Below are positions 1-11,446 of a DNA stretch of 64,000 nt, piece by piece. Origin of the DNA: Phragmites australis. Lineage: Eukaryota; Streptophyta; Magnoliopsida; Poales; Poaceae. Location: contig NC_084933.1 in assembly GCF_958298935.1 (NCBI RefSeq), positions 2,153,001 through 2,217,000 of the forward strand, read 5' to 3'. The translations under genes were made by a program, and so were the position numbers. Position 1 is the stretch's first letter. Every line of letters starts with the position of its first letter. The notes under the pieces were generated by a model. It did not search any database and was not told the origin of the DNA. It was given only the letters and a program-made list of their open reading frames with translations.

Positions 1-627
1 ACGTCTATTGCATATAAATTTAATTGGTATTCATATTCACGTATAGGGCGTACACAAGATACTGCGAAAAAGTGTTGTCTACTTTCCATACGGGAAGCAG
101 TATAATGTAAAAACTGACTTTCTGGTATGCAGGGAATACTCATGTCTTGTATTTCCTACTAAATAAAAATGTTAAATTCATTCCATTGATGAATCCTTTC
201 CTCTTAAAATGTATGAGACAGCCACCCGGCAACAATCTCTACGGGTTCTATGTTCTTAGTTTCATGCACACATTCAATAGCGATGGGGACGCTGTCATGT
301 TTAATGACGTTGAGGTATAAAATTACATATCAATACCTTCTTTTAAATTTCTATACATGCTCAAAAACTAATTCTTTCGATTCTTCAAACGCAACACTTC
401 AAACACCGCACAAGTGCGATACTCCCTGTGGAAATACGTGCCATTCAAGAACATATCGACGGGTTCTTCGTCGAACATGTTATTAACGCAAACGGAGAGT
501 TTCATGAACCGATTATACCGTCACCGTATGAGGGACCTTCAGATGACACTATACCTTCTAGTAGAGAGTCTGCAATAAGGAGGAAGTACACAGAAACTTT
601 GATAGCGTATATATATTCAGATGGCAC

Positions 628-738
628 CATATTTCTCAATTCGATGTGCTACATCCTTTTAAAGAGGACGTCAACCTAGGTTTCATGGAAGACACCGACG
701 AATCTCCCTATGTACGTCATGATCATAATGAAGGGTGA
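628..738 (+). pseudogene. C-terminal fragment of CACTA tnp2-like protein (DUF4216-type end)
   Basis: The last 36 or so codons read an acidic tail containing EDVNLGFMEDTDESPYV and ending HDHNEG before a TGA at 736. The same tail (GLGLMEDTDEPPYV...DHNEG) ends the second CACTA protein at 44313. In plant CACTA elements this region follows the DUF4218 and DUF4216 parts of the TNPD-like transposase. The upstream 428-620 reading frame does not align to the family, so only the tail is supported. This is a remnant. Confidence 0.7.
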
Positions 739-950
739 ATCATTAAGCCATATTAAGTAGCTTTATTTGCATATTAATGAAGGACATGAATTACTATGTA
801 TTAATGAAGGTATCTTTATTATTGATTTACATTAAATATGTGTTTCATTGTATTCATGTATTGAGAGGGGGAGAGAGAGACAGAGAGAGGAGAGAGAGAG
901 GAAGGAGAGAGAGAGGAGAGGGAGGGAGAGGCAAGATATTGCTGGTTCAA

Positions 951-1170
951 GGCTTCAGCCGGTAGTGATTCTCCGGGGATCACTACCGATCGAAGCCTTG
1001 AGCCGGCAGTGACTCTATGGGTATTATTGCCGACCGAAGCTTGAGCCGGCAATGATAACCACCTTTACTGCTGACGCTACGGGTCGGCAGTGATAGTCAG
1101 GGACTATCACTGGCTGTTGCCCACTATCAGCTGAAAAACCGGCAGCGAATGGAGTTTAACAGCCGACAGT
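951..1170. repeat. CACTA subterminal repeats (GCCGGCAGTGA-type)
   Basis: Variants of AGCCGGCAGTGA occur repeatedly in both orientations (for example near 957, 981, 1012, 1045, 1085 and 1160). Dense short subterminal motifs are the TNPA-type protein binding sites of CACTA elements. The same motif family recurs at 44950-45090. Confidence 0.75.
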
Positions 1171-1195
1171 GAAGATGATTTCTATAGTAGTGATT

Positions 1196-2140
1196 AGAGA
1201 CTTTATTATTTTTCACGACCTTGATGACAGAGGTCATTACTCATTACTATTTTTTATGACTTAAAATGATAGAAAGGTCATCATCACATATAATACTAGT
1301 TGCATGTGACGAGCTAACCACTGCAGTTATTATAATGCAAGTAAGGATAATAATTGTGCCGGCTGAAGTAAATTATGAAGAAAAAAGAGGGAGCGAACCC
1401 GAGTGGTTCCTTGAGCTTCCTTTCAAAGCCAACGATCCCGATTCGAGCCCGGCGTTGGCACCCAGAGGCTCCTCTGTTGAGAGTGTGATAATTGCTACTA
1501 AAATATAATAGTAGCATGTGAAGAGCCATTTTATCAATTGATGTCTAAAAATCTCATCTGCGAGATGCCCGGATCAGACTCGGTTTGAGCACACGTTAGA
1601 GGCATTATTACTTCTCACGACCTCGATGATAGAGAGGTCATATATTATCATTTTTCACGACTTCAATGACAGAAAGGTCATCGCATATAATAACAGTAGC
1701 GTGTTACAAGCTAACCACTGCAGTTATAATAGAATAGAAGTAAGGATATAATTGTGTCGGCTGAAGTAAAATATGAACAACCATTTTATCAATTGATGTT
1801 TAAAAATCTCATCAGCGAGATGCCTAGATCAGACTCGGTCTTAGCACACGTCAGAGGCATTATTATTATTCACGGCGTCGATGATCGATGACAGAGAGGT
1901 CATTATTATTTTTCATGACTTTAATGACAGAAAAGTCATTATTCACGTCAGAGGCATTATTATAATAGCAGTAGCGTGTGACAAGATAACCACTGCAGTT
2001 ATAATACAAATAAGGATAACAATGGTGCCGGCTGAAGTAAACTGTGAACAACAATTCTTCAAAATTGAGCTTAAACTCTCATTAGCGAGTTGGCCAGATC
2101 TGACTTGGTTTTTGCACACGTCAGAGGCATTATTAATTTT
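1196..2140. repeat. Degenerate tandem repeat, about 260-275 bp unit, three copies
   Basis: Shared landmarks recur in order: CCACTGCAGTTAT (about 1318, 1714, 1990), a block with GCGAGATGCC or its variant (about 1560, 1820, 2082), and CACACGTCAGAGGCATTATTA (about 1590, 1846, 2118). The first copy is longer because of about 130 bp of unrelated sequence at roughly 1378-1500. Short reading frames here are by-products of the repeat. 2141-2321 holds nothing I recognise. Confidence 0.7.
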
Positions 2141-2323
2141 CACGGCTTTTGGAAGACAGGGAGATCATTTTTGCGCCTGCCGCTATGTGACTGCGGCAGC
2201 CCGTGTTGCTAGAAGGAAATTCTACGAGATCTTTCACCAAAAGGTCTATACGAGACTATAATCTATACCGTCTTTTACTGATCCAATAGTTGGCACGTGC
2301 AACTGAGAGAAAGAAAAGAGATA

Positions 2324-2577
2324 CTCCATCCGTTTGCAAATGTAGGTCGTTTTAGACTTGTGCACAAGGATTAAGAAAATAGATCAAATGACCTTGTTGC
2401 TCTTTATTTATTCTGCATTTAAAAAGATAACTCATTCATTTGTGAGAGTGATAGTATTTATTAAACAAGGGTAAGATGAGAACAAAATAGAAAAAAGTGC
2501 ATAGAAGTTTGAGAATGACTTATATTTAGAGAATAGTTGAGGAGGTTAAAACGACCTACATTTACAATCAGAGAGAG
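2324..2577. mobile_element. Stowaway-like MITE (Tc1/mariner type)
   Basis: A 254-bp non-coding element with about 30-bp terminal inverted repeats: CTCCATCCGTTTGCAAATG at the left, and the reverse complement of ACATTTACAATCAGAGAGAG at the right. Both continue into GTAGGTCGTTTTA. It is flanked by TA dinucleotides (2322-2323 and 2578-2579), as expected for mariner-type insertion. The start CTCC-TCCG is the Stowaway signature. Confidence 0.85.
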
Positions 2578-2585
2578 TACATAGC

Positions 2586-4349
2586 TGAAAGGATCGAGTG
2601 ACCCAAGAGGGAGGTGAATTAGGCACTAATCAAATTTTTACCGATTTTAGAGCACAAGACAACCTTATCCTAGATGAAATGAAATGCTACTAAATGAACA
2701 AGAAAGAACAAGGCAACTAAGCAAAAGAACCAAGAACAAGAGGAGATAGAAAGCTTGCATGAAGAAAATGCTCAAAGTAAATTACGGAAATGTAAATAGA
2801 TGGAGAAGAGAACACCGATTTTTTTCCCGAGGTATCGAGAAGTTGGCACTTCCCCCTAGTCCTCGTTGGAGTATCCACCAAGGATATAGCTCCCCCTTGA
2901 GTCACCAAGACTCAAGTGCTCTCTCCGGATTGCCACTTCTCCATCTCCGGATTGGCGGGCATCAAACCAAGTACAAGCTCTTCCCGGGGCTCCCACAAGA
3001 CCTCCAAGAGCTCACCGAGAACACCTCCGATCACCAAGACCGTCTAGGTGTTGCCAACCACCAAGAGTAACAAGCTTCAAGCTTCACTTGACAGAGACCA
3101 AGCCTAGACTATAGCTAGATGCACATCTTGTTACTCTCCAAGCACTAATGATGTCCTTAACCTTCAATCAAGAACTTGGAATTCACTTAAGTGCTCTCTC
3201 TTGCTTCTAACTATCACACCAAGTGTATGAGTTGCTACATTGTCGCAAGGGCACCTCTTGAAACCAACTGAGTGGGTATTTATAGCCTAGAGATCAAAAT
3301 TAGCCGTTGGCTAACCACTCTCATTTTTCTGTAATCACCGGATAATCCGCTGGCTATATCCTTAAGATCACCGGATAATCCGGTGGGTTCAAACCCAGAG
3401 CCAGCTGGCACTAGCCGTTGCACGGCAACATTTGTCCGGTGATAAACTCCGGTGAACACGCAGTCATCACCGGATAATCCAATGAGTACAACTCACCCGA
3501 CTCTTTGAATTTCAGAACCTTCTGCAAGAAATACTCCGGTGATATTTTTGCTCTCACCGGATAATCCGGTGAGTTCAATTTGTCTGAGTTTCTTCACAAT
3601 ATTTCTCCGGTGGTCTGCCAGCTAAGTCACCGGATAGTCCGGTGAACGTAATTTTTCACTGTGGCCCGAAGCAATGCTCTTTGCAAGAAATAGTCCGGTG
3701 TTCATATTATGCAGTCATCGGATAATCCGGTGAGTACAAAATTGTTTTTCTCCGAAAATTTTCTCTGCTGGAAAAGCTCCGGTGGTCACCGGGCTTCCAT
3801 CACCGAATGTTCCGGTGTAACACTTCTGAAATTTTTCATATAATTCGGATGCCTCAATTAGTGTTTATCCAGTGAGTATTAGACATCAATCAGAGGATAA
3901 TCCGGTGAGTGATATATATATATATTTTTCTGAGCTCGTCCAATTCAACTCTCTTTGAGCTCTAACTCCTCGACAACTTCACCATGGACTTGTATGCTCT
4001 ACCTAGTGCTAGAATTTAACAAGTGTGCATCAGCTATGTCTAGACCCACTAAGTCAAGCTACTACTTTTAGCCCCCCTTTATAGTACGGTCAAAAGACTA
4101 AAAGAAAAGAAGACCTATACTACTCTAAGTGTCCTCCATCTCCTTTGTGACACTTAGAACTAGAAGATCCTTAATCTTAAAGCATATGTCCTTTGATTGT
4201 CCATATAAGCACTTTAGGGACCAAGATTACCCAAATATCATTGTATACTAAATTTTTGATTCCCTTCAAAACAAATTGTTAGTCACAGTAATATGGTTGT
4301 CATTAATCACCGAAACACTTACCACTTACCTAGGGGCCTAGATGCTACA
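2586..4349 (-). repeat. Sirevirus 3' LTR
   Basis: 1,764-bp direct repeat of 27160-28916. About ten full or partial copies of the palindrome CACCGGATAATCCGGTG lie between 3338 and 3905. A short TA run lies at about 3911. Over the first 830 bp I count about 14 substitutions against the 5' LTR plus a few small indels, roughly 1.7% divergence. Open frames inside (2759-3070, for example) are not genes. Confidence 0.9.
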
Positions 4350-4365
4350 ATCTCCCCCTTTTTGA
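4350..4365 (-). promoter_or_regulatory. Sirevirus polypurine tract
   Basis: On the minus strand TCAAAAAGGGGGAGAT directly precedes the 3' LTR start TGTAGCATC. It primes plus-strand DNA synthesis. The 4366-4752 stretch between it and the 3' ORF shows nothing coding. Confidence 0.85.
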
Positions 4366-4752
4366 TGATTGATGACAACACAAATAACAATAGAGATATG
4401 AATTTGAAGAGCACCCTATAATACTAGGCAAAAGAATGCATATAGCAATAAAAGCGAGATAAAGCCTAGCGCTACAAAAACTATCATGCTAGAATAGGTA
4501 AGAATTATGCGAGCATGAAAATAAACACAATGTGATGACATGCGAAACACATCCATATACAGAGCCAAATAGCCTATCATAACATCAAAATCCATAAGAT
4601 CCAACATTTCAAAACTAGCTACCCAAAAATCTAAGCTCCCCCTGAATTAAAATCTCACTAGACCCTCCAGCTACTCTCTCTACCAACTCCCCCTATTACT
4701 AGACTCTCCCCCTTTGGCATCTAAGCACCAAAAAGAGAAAACTAGGACACGA

Positions 4753-6932
4753 CTAAGCATCCGGAGCTCGAGAAGACGGAGGACCCGACGCTGTCGAAGA
4801 AGGTGCCACGACGAACTGAGAACCGTCGGCCTCGGAGTCGGAGTTGGACGGACTGTGACCCGCAGCTGCTGTCGCCTCATCGATCTGATGTTGCACTGAC
4901 TGAAGAGTAGCGTCTGGAGCGTCAAGTGCTAGCTCAGCGACTGAAGAAGGCACAACTGACAGCTGAGGGGCATGAGGAGACACGACTGGCTGCTGCTGCT
5001 CGGGGACTGTCGGCTGTGGGGTGTCCTCGAAGCTCAGAGGTGCAGTGGGTAGAGGTGAAGTCAACGATGGTAACACTAGCCTCTGAGACATCCCGGCAGG
5101 CTGAGAGTACACTCCGGTAGCCAAGAGAGCTGACAGAGGGAAATCGGACCCCGGAGTACGCAAAAGTGCACTGGCACTGCCTGGGAGAGGACTCGGGGCA
5201 GGAGCCAGAGCAGGTGCGAGAGCTGGCAACTGAAGGCCCTGTGCCTGGAAAAGAACGGAGAACAATCTGGCGTTGTTCTCACGGTCTGCCTGAAGTGCTG
5301 CAAACATGGCCTGCTGCTGCTGCTGTAGTGACTGCATCAGTGCAAACTGCTGCTCCTCTCGGCGGCGAGCATCCTCTCCTTGAGCTACCTGCTGCTGCTG
5401 CATCTGCCGAAGGATAAGAGTGATCTCCGAAGGCACTACAGCAGAGGGCTCAGTGGTAGCTGTCTCAGTATCTGAGGAAGGAACTGAAGTCTGAGGCGCA
5501 CCCTGAGTAGAACCACCGGCCTCAGCATCGTGACATCTCGGGAGTGGTGAATGAACTCGATGTCCTCCGAGTCACTGTCGTCGTCATCCAAGTCTATGAA
5601 GGCATGAGGTAGCTCTGCCTTGGCCTCTGCAAGGGCCTGGTCCTCAGCTGCAACTCTGTCTCGCTCCTCTGCTGGGATCTGCCGCTGAGCCTGTGCCATA
5701 GCACGCTGTCCGCGACGTCTGTCCGTCGGAGCGCTAGGAATATAGTCCGGGAATCGCTTCGGGGATCTCTGGTAGACGTCAAGATGCTCTGGATAATGAA
5801 TCGAGCGAGCCAACAAATATGAGATGAAATGCGCGAATGGCTGCTGTCTGCCCAGACCCTCTGCTATGTTATCCTCAATCTCACACAAGATAAGATCTAA
5901 AATGTCGAACTGCTGATGAGTGAGGATAGATAAGAGCAACCACTGCTGGATACTGGTGATAGCCTCTACGTTCCCGATCCTAGGCAACAGGCTGCGTCTG
6001 AGTGCAAAGTGAACTGCCCTCGCCTTCGGAGTCAGCATCTCTGGCAGTCTCAGTGAACATGGAGGGAAGGGCGACCGGAACAACGGACGGATCTCGTCAT
6101 CCGTCGGGAAAACACCACCGGTCAGAGGACAACGAGGAGGATGAGCGTTCGGATGAACGACCTCATGCAAGAATCTGGTACTCTCCTGAAGCCTCAGAGC
6201 CTCGAGCATATCTGCCCGGTACAATTTGTAGAACTCTCCCTGGAACATGAACTGAATGAACGACCTGTCGGGAGCGATCCACGCTGTTGCATAGAATACT
6301 CTGACCCAATCCCCAACATATCTGTCCACCTGAGTGAGGAGAGCGGTGAGACCGGGGAATGCATCAAAGTGTCATCTCACATCTACTCCCCCTGCAGCTG
6401 ACTGCAAGTACTCCCATCTCAGCGTCCTGTGCTGGCTCAACTGAATGCTCTTCCTGCCAAATGAGCGATAGAAGCTCTCCTGTACCACTGTCTAGAACCG
6501 GGGATCAATCCCCTCCTCTCTGACCTCAGGGAACCACTCCTCGACTGGTACGAATCTCAGCCTCTTGATCCTCGGACCCTTGTAGGACGTGAGATCAAGC
6601 AAGCGGACCTCTCCCTGAGCTGGAGGCTGCTGCTCAGACTGCTCGGACTGCTGCTGCTGCTGCTGCGCCTCCTCTGCCTCTAGCTCCTGGCGAACCCTCT
6701 TCCGGCCCCTTGACCGGCCGGAAGGCGTCGAACCTGACCTCCCGGAAGCACGAGTACGGGTGGAACAACGTGTAGGAGGGGTGGTGTCGTCTCTGATCAC
6801 AAAACCCTCCTGCCTGTTGTAGGCATCAACAGCAGCAAGCGCTCTGTCCCACTCCTTCTGAGTCTTCGACTTCTTCTGCTTCGGCTCCTCAACTGCCTTG
6901 CCCTTGCCCTTGTCACTGCAATCAGGACCCAT
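4753..6932 (-). pseudogene. Sirevirus 3' extra ORF (the 'env-like' position), disrupted
   Basis: Begins at the ATG at 6932 with a lysine-rich stretch (KGKGKAVEEPKQKKSK), then a basic region, a polyglutamine run, a conserved-looking middle (FVPVEEWFPE, WVRVFYATAWIAP, FMFQGEF) and an acidic run DLDDDDSDSED. After a frame change near 5540 comes a Q- and P-rich C-terminal part (5436-4753) with a probable coiled coil around MRQMQQQQ-like repeats. In-frame stops lie at 6492 (TAG) and near 6374 (TGA). In Sireviruses an ORF at this position is often called env-like. I see no signal peptide or transmembrane segment, so an envelope role is not supported. The function is unknown. Confidence 0.65.
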
Positions 6933-7249
6933 CACGATGAAGGAGAGAGAGAGGAGGTGGCGGTGATGAGGTCACGATGGCTGGAGACGATAGCCGGCGG
7001 CGCAGGAGGGGCGGCGGCGGTGAGTGGGGCACGGCGGAGGCGGCTCTGCGTGCGGGAGCTCGGGGCAGCAACGGGCGACGAGCCGGCGGTGGCGACCTGG
7101 TGGCGCTGGTGGACGGCGCGACTCCGGCTGCGGCGCTAGGGAGCTGGGAGGCGGTGAGTCGGTGAGGTGGCGCGAGGACGTACGGGCGGCGGCGAACAAA
7201 TGAGAGAGCCGGCCGACCGGGAAGACATATATGAAAGGTGGGTCCCGCA

Positions 7250-7690
7250 GTTTTTGAAAGCACCGGATAATCTGGTGGAGGCAACAGAGAGCACTGGATA
7301 TACCACCGGACTAATTCTTGCAGAACCAACTTTCATAGACCGAAATCTTCTTCTGTTCGCCGGATGTTCCGCTGAGCATATATTTAGCACCGGATGATCT
7401 GACCGGATATTCCGCTGATCACCAGGAAAAGACAGCGGACTAATTTTTGCAGAACTAAATTTTTAGAGGCCGAAACCTATTCTACTCACCGGACTTTCTG
7501 CTGAGCACAAGATAACATCACCGGACTTATGTTAAGATTTTGAAGTTCACATAACTGATGAGCACCGGAATGTCCGCTGATAACTAAACTGATCACCGGA
7601 CTATTGCCATGGTTGAACTGATCTGAGACAGAGATCACAGGATATTCCGCTGGTAAATTGAAAGGAGCGCCGGACTATCCGGTGATATGA
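7250..7690. promoter_or_regulatory. Second CCGGA-type motif cluster upstream of the 3' extra ORF
   Basis: About ten imperfect copies of the LTR palindrome family (CACCGGATNNTCCGCTG variants) occur between 7261 and 7680, outside the LTRs, 300-750 bp upstream of the extra ORF start at 6932 on the minus strand. In Sirevirus LTRs such arrays are regarded as cis-regulatory. A promoter function here is my inference. 6936-7249 is GC-rich with no supported gene. 7691-7958 shows nothing. Confidence 0.5.
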
Positions 7691-7958
7691 GAAAAACTAG
7701 GTTGAACTAATTTCTCTCACTGAGTCCAAATTTCAAATAACCACTCAACATAAACACATATTTGGACCAGTTTGAGTGAATCCCTTACCCTCTCAAACTC
7801 TCATTTACAAATATTTGCCAAAAAGGCTCTAACATATATAATTTTTGAAATAATCAAATAAGAGCCAAAGAAGGTGGTAGAAAACTCCAAGGAAATATTT
7901 GAGCCATATTTCCTATGAACTTAAAGATGAAGGCTTTAAATTCGCTAGGACATGACTC

Positions 7959-9433
7959 TGTCGGAGGATTAACTCCTGTCGCAGGGATCCCGAGAGACCC
8001 CTTTTTAGAGATTCGGCCGGGGGGATGATCCTGAGTAAGTTCGTCGGAGAAATAAATGGAAGTGGAAGTAAATGCAATGGCCGGTGGTGGGGGGATGATC
8101 GACCTAGTGCAAAGGGAAGTAAATGCACCGGAGTTTAGACAGGTTCGGGCCGCACGGGGGCGTAATACCCTACTCATGTATGGATGCAATAACTTATCCC
8201 AAGGGGGATCCCTCAGGGATATATCTGGTTACAAGAATATAGTGTCTAACTAAGATCTTGAGGCTCCTTGTTCTTCGGCAGGAGCTCTGCTCAGGCTTGC
8301 TTGCAATGTTTTCGTCTGTTGGCTTGGTTTGTTGTGGAGTTCGTCTTCTTTGTCTTAGTGTGGCACGGTCGATTGCTTGGGCTTGTGTTCAATCCAATTG
8401 TCCTGTCATTCTCCTCCTCTTCTCTCTATATGCCGATCCTTTTATGCACTTGCCGGCCGCGACATACCCCGAACGGGAAGGAAGGGGCACAAGTTCCAAG
8501 ACGCCACGACTGAGAAAGGCGTCATCATTCCCAATGGGCGAAGTGACAGGGGCGGTGGAAAAACGCGGCGCGCGTCCGGTCACTCGTCACTGTGGACGCC
8601 CTGGCGACGGGCGCGCGTCCGGTTACTCGTCACTGTGGACGCCCTGGCGACGGGCGCCGTTGAGAGGGCCCACCGGGCAGCCACAGAGGCACCCGGCGTG
8701 CCCGCCCTTTCTTGCTCCTCTGCCACGGCAGGGCGGCAGGCGGAACGCCTTGATCCTGGCAACGTTATCCCGAGATACACCGGATGATACGGGATGGGGA
8801 CCCGTGCAATTAATGGCCCCACGCCTCTCTGCCAAAGCATGGCAGGGACTGACACTGCGGCGGGAGCAGTTAGGGATGTCAGGCTGCGCACACCCATTAA
8901 ATGCGGCCTCGGACCTCTGACTGGTTGACACCTCATCGGCGGGCCCCTCGGGGGCCCTTCTGGATCGTCGGGGCACCGAGTGCTCAGGGGTACCGTTCAC
9001 CTCCCCGAGCACCCTCTCCCGAGAACTCTCGCACGAACCTTCAGGGAACCGAGTGCTCGGGGGCTACCACGTGCAACCCCGAGCACTCTCTCCCGAGCAC
9101 TTTTGCACTGACCCTTCGGGGAACCGAGTGCTCGGGGGCTGCCACGTGCCAGCCCGAGCACTCTCTCCGGAACTTAGCCCTTCTGATCGTCGGGGGACTA
9201 GGGTATTCGGGGCGACTGGGCACCTCCTCGAGCACTTTCTTCCCAGTACTTGGACTCTGCGGGTCATCGGGGAACTGGGGTGCTCGGGGACCAGAGGCTG
9301 TGGCCCCGAGCACCTTCTCCCGGAACTTAGATTTTCCTCATCCCACAGGAGGGACCTCGCGGGATGGTGACACGTGGCGGACGGCTGGCCTGGCCTCGGG
9401 ACTCAGGGACCCCCGGTTCCTGATACACCGACA
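7959..9433 (-). repeat. Tat 3' LTR
   Basis: Direct repeat of 19976-21407, longer by exactly 43 bp because of a tandem duplication near 8571-8657. It carries five roughly 75-bp minisatellite units (8960-9320), each with GAGTGCTCGGGGG facing CCCCGAGCACTC. Divergence from the 5' LTR looks like 3-5% (about 12 substitutions in the first 370 bp). Confidence 0.92.
8571..8657. repeat. 43-bp tandem duplication private to the 3' LTR
   Basis: The segment starting GCGCGCGTCCGGTCACTCG is present twice in a row here and once in the 5' LTR (near 20588-20630). It accounts for the whole length difference between the two LTRs. Confidence 0.85.
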
Positions 9434-9448
9434 GTAGCCCCCGGGCCC
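9434..9448 (-). promoter_or_regulatory. Tat polypurine tract
   Basis: On the minus strand GGGCCCGGGGGCTAC immediately precedes the 3' LTR TGTCGG. The second Tat copy has the same tract at 53454-53468. Confidence 0.7.
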
Positions 9449-9755
9449 ATGGGCAGGTGATGGCACGGAGACTTCGGATGGGCCCTTCATTGCGGACGAG
9501 GCCGAGGCTAGCGTGGATGCCACATGGCAGGCTTTCAAGAGGTGGCCCTTTAGACCCGGGCCTCTGGTACGGCCCAGCGGGGAGACAAGCGGACGCGTGC
9601 CCACAACTCCTGAAGGGCATGACAATGGTACGGGCGGCACGCGCGGCTGCCGTGCAGATCGAGGAAAATACGCCTGGCAACCGCTGACGCCGCACGATCA
9701 GCGGGAGATTCGCCTGGTAGTTGCGTCGACCGAGGAAGCTGTCCCGCCGAGCGAA

Positions 9756-9792
9756 CCATTGGCAGGCGATGTTTGAACTTTGAGATATAAAA
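9756..9792 (+). promoter_or_regulatory. Candidate promoter of the antisense gene (CCAAT-like and TATA boxes)
   Basis: TATAAAAGG at 9786-9794 lies 153 bp upstream of the ATG at 9945, with ACCATTGGC at 9756 (ATTGG is the reverse of CCAAT). The position, between the PPT and the antisense ORF on the opposite strand to gag-pol, fits an independent plus-strand promoter. Transcription itself is not shown. Confidence 0.6.
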
Positions 9793-9944
9793 GGGGGAGG
9801 GGATCGATCCGCCCCCCTCTTTACGCCTTCTTGCGATCTTGCTCTTGTCTCCTTCGTGCTTCGGAGCCCTTAGAAACCCTTCAGGCGATCGGAGCGCTTC
9901 TCCTCCTTCCTCTCCACCACCAGACAACCTCCCCTCCCGTAGAG

Positions 9945-11365
9945 ATGCCGAGAGCCGGAGGAGGCCGTCGTGACAGGACTCTGGATAGCGTGTTGCCGAA
10001 GTCTCGCCTGAAGAATGAAGAAGCGGCTGATAAGATCAGGAAGCTGCTGGTCCCCGAGGGCCAGCAGGGAGCCGCGGTGGTGACACCGGCGAACTTCCCG
10101 CCGGCGACGACCGTTCCCGGGTGAATCGTTTTGTTCACTTCTTTTGTGGTGGCGGGGTTGGTGCCGCCGTTTTCAACTTTCTTCCTCCAAGTTCTCGACA
10201 CCTACGGCATCCAACTGGTGCACTTGAGCCCCAACTCCGTCGTGGTGCTGGCGGTCTTCGCGCACCTCTGCGAGATGTTGGTGGGGGTGGTGCCTTCGGT
10301 GACGCTTCTCTGGCATTTCTTCGTCCTGCGGCCGGCCGGGAAGAAGAGGGGGTACTCCATGGCGGACCTCGCGGGGTGCTGCAATCTTCGGCTGCGAGAC
10401 GGCTTGGGAGAGCAGTACATCCCCCAGGTGCTACGCAGCAAATGGGAGGAGTGGCGGCGGGACTGGTTCTTCATCGATGTCGACCCCCATGATCATCTTG
10501 CTCTACCGGAAGTGGCGGCGGAACCCCGGAAGTCGACGTGGGAGGTGCCACCGTCGGAGGACGCGAGGTTGGAGCCGGTGTTCGAGCGCATCAGATTCCT
10601 GCGCGACTCCAGGCTGACCTTGGTAATGGTGGTGGCGGACTTCTTGCGCCGTCGCCTGGCGCCCCTGCGGGAGCGGGCACGACCGTGCTGGCTCTACACC
10701 GGGCCCGAAGATATCACCCGGACCCAAATCGGCGCAAGCTGGGATCTGGGCCCAGCGGAGCTGAGGGGTATGACCCGAGTGGTGACCGGCGTGGAGGACA
10801 CGAGCCGGGCGGTGCTCCCGTGGCCGGAGATGGCGCTTTGCGCTAACCCCGAGCGCGCGGCGATCTTGGTGAAGCTGCCGGAGTTCGACGCCCAGGGGCT
10901 CGTCGACCAGCCGAGGAGCCGGAGCCCCGAGGCCCCCGAGCTCCCTGGGTTGGACGAGGTGGTCAGCGAGGAGGCTGCGAGCAGCCCAGTGCGGGCCGGT
11001 GGCCCGGGCGCCGGGTGCAGCGAGCCACAAGCTAGCGGTAGAGCCGCTGCGGGAAGCAACCGCCACACCGGAGAAGAGGGCACCACCGACAGCACAGCGA
11101 CGATGGCGCCGGGAGACCGGGGGAAGCGCCCCCGAATCTACATCCCCGTGCCGGACTCCCCGCCGTCGCCATCGGCGATGGAGGCGTTCCCGGCCCTGGA
11201 GCAGCGCCTTGTGAGGATGGGGCCTGACTCGGCACCTGGAGACCACGCGGCGGCCCCGCCGAGCCCCCGACGAAAGAGGCGGCGGGAGGATTCCGGGCCG
11301 GCACCGCCGGACCCGGAGTTCAGGCTCCCGGCGGCCAAATGGCAGTATCGGGGAGCTACGACTGC
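9945..11365 (+). pseudogene. Antisense ORF exon 1 (plant 'putative gypsy-type transposon' domain, PF04195-like)
   Basis: One frame from the ATG at 9945 runs 473 codons to a splice donor at 11366, broken once by TGA at 10122. The first 59 residues are basic. The domain follows: FTSFVVAGLVPP...YGIQLVHLSPNSV...FAHLCEMLVGV...LLWHFFVLRP, then WRRDWFFIDVDP, typical of the plant family known as Transposase_28. A low-complexity P/E/S tail follows. The product's role is unknown. Related antisense ORFs are known from Tat elements such as maize Grande. It lies opposite to gag-pol, downstream of integrase, and is missing from the second Tat copy in this window. The lone stop fits a CGA-to-TGA change. Confidence 0.75.
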
Positions 11366-11446
11366 GTAAGTTCCATTCTTTGCTTTTTCTTGGGCGCTCT
11401 TCGCCCGAACTAGACTTCGGTTTTGACCTTCGCCTATCTCCTGCAG
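11366..11446 (+). other. Predicted 81-bp intron in the antisense gene
   Basis: The donor TGC|GTAAGT at 11366 and the acceptor CTATCTCCTGCAG ending at 11446 are near-consensus plant sites, with a pyrimidine-rich stretch before the AG. Unspliced, the frame ends in the TAA that overlaps the donor. Spliced, the phase matches and the frame stays open for another 348 bp. Confidence 0.7.

Larger units (their letters stand above)
1..1192 (+). mobile_element. CACTA (En/Spm) transposon, 3' end, truncated by the window edge
   Basis: The end is defined at 1192 by a terminal sequence whose reverse complement reads CACTACTATAGAAATCATC, a canonical CACTA terminus, followed by ATT as a possible 3-bp target duplication. 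Inside it lie subterminal repeats (951-1170), a GA-rich tract (about 866-930) and the last codons of a CACTA-encoded protein (628-738) that match the same protein at 44203-44315. The 5' part lies left of the window, so autonomy cannot be judged. About 1-620 contains no coding sequence I can defend. Confidence 0.85.

Noticed and set aside
6957..7397. Overlapping short frames on both strands near the Sirevirus extra ORF
   Set aside because: High GC and arginine/alanine-rich in every frame. No start context or similarity.
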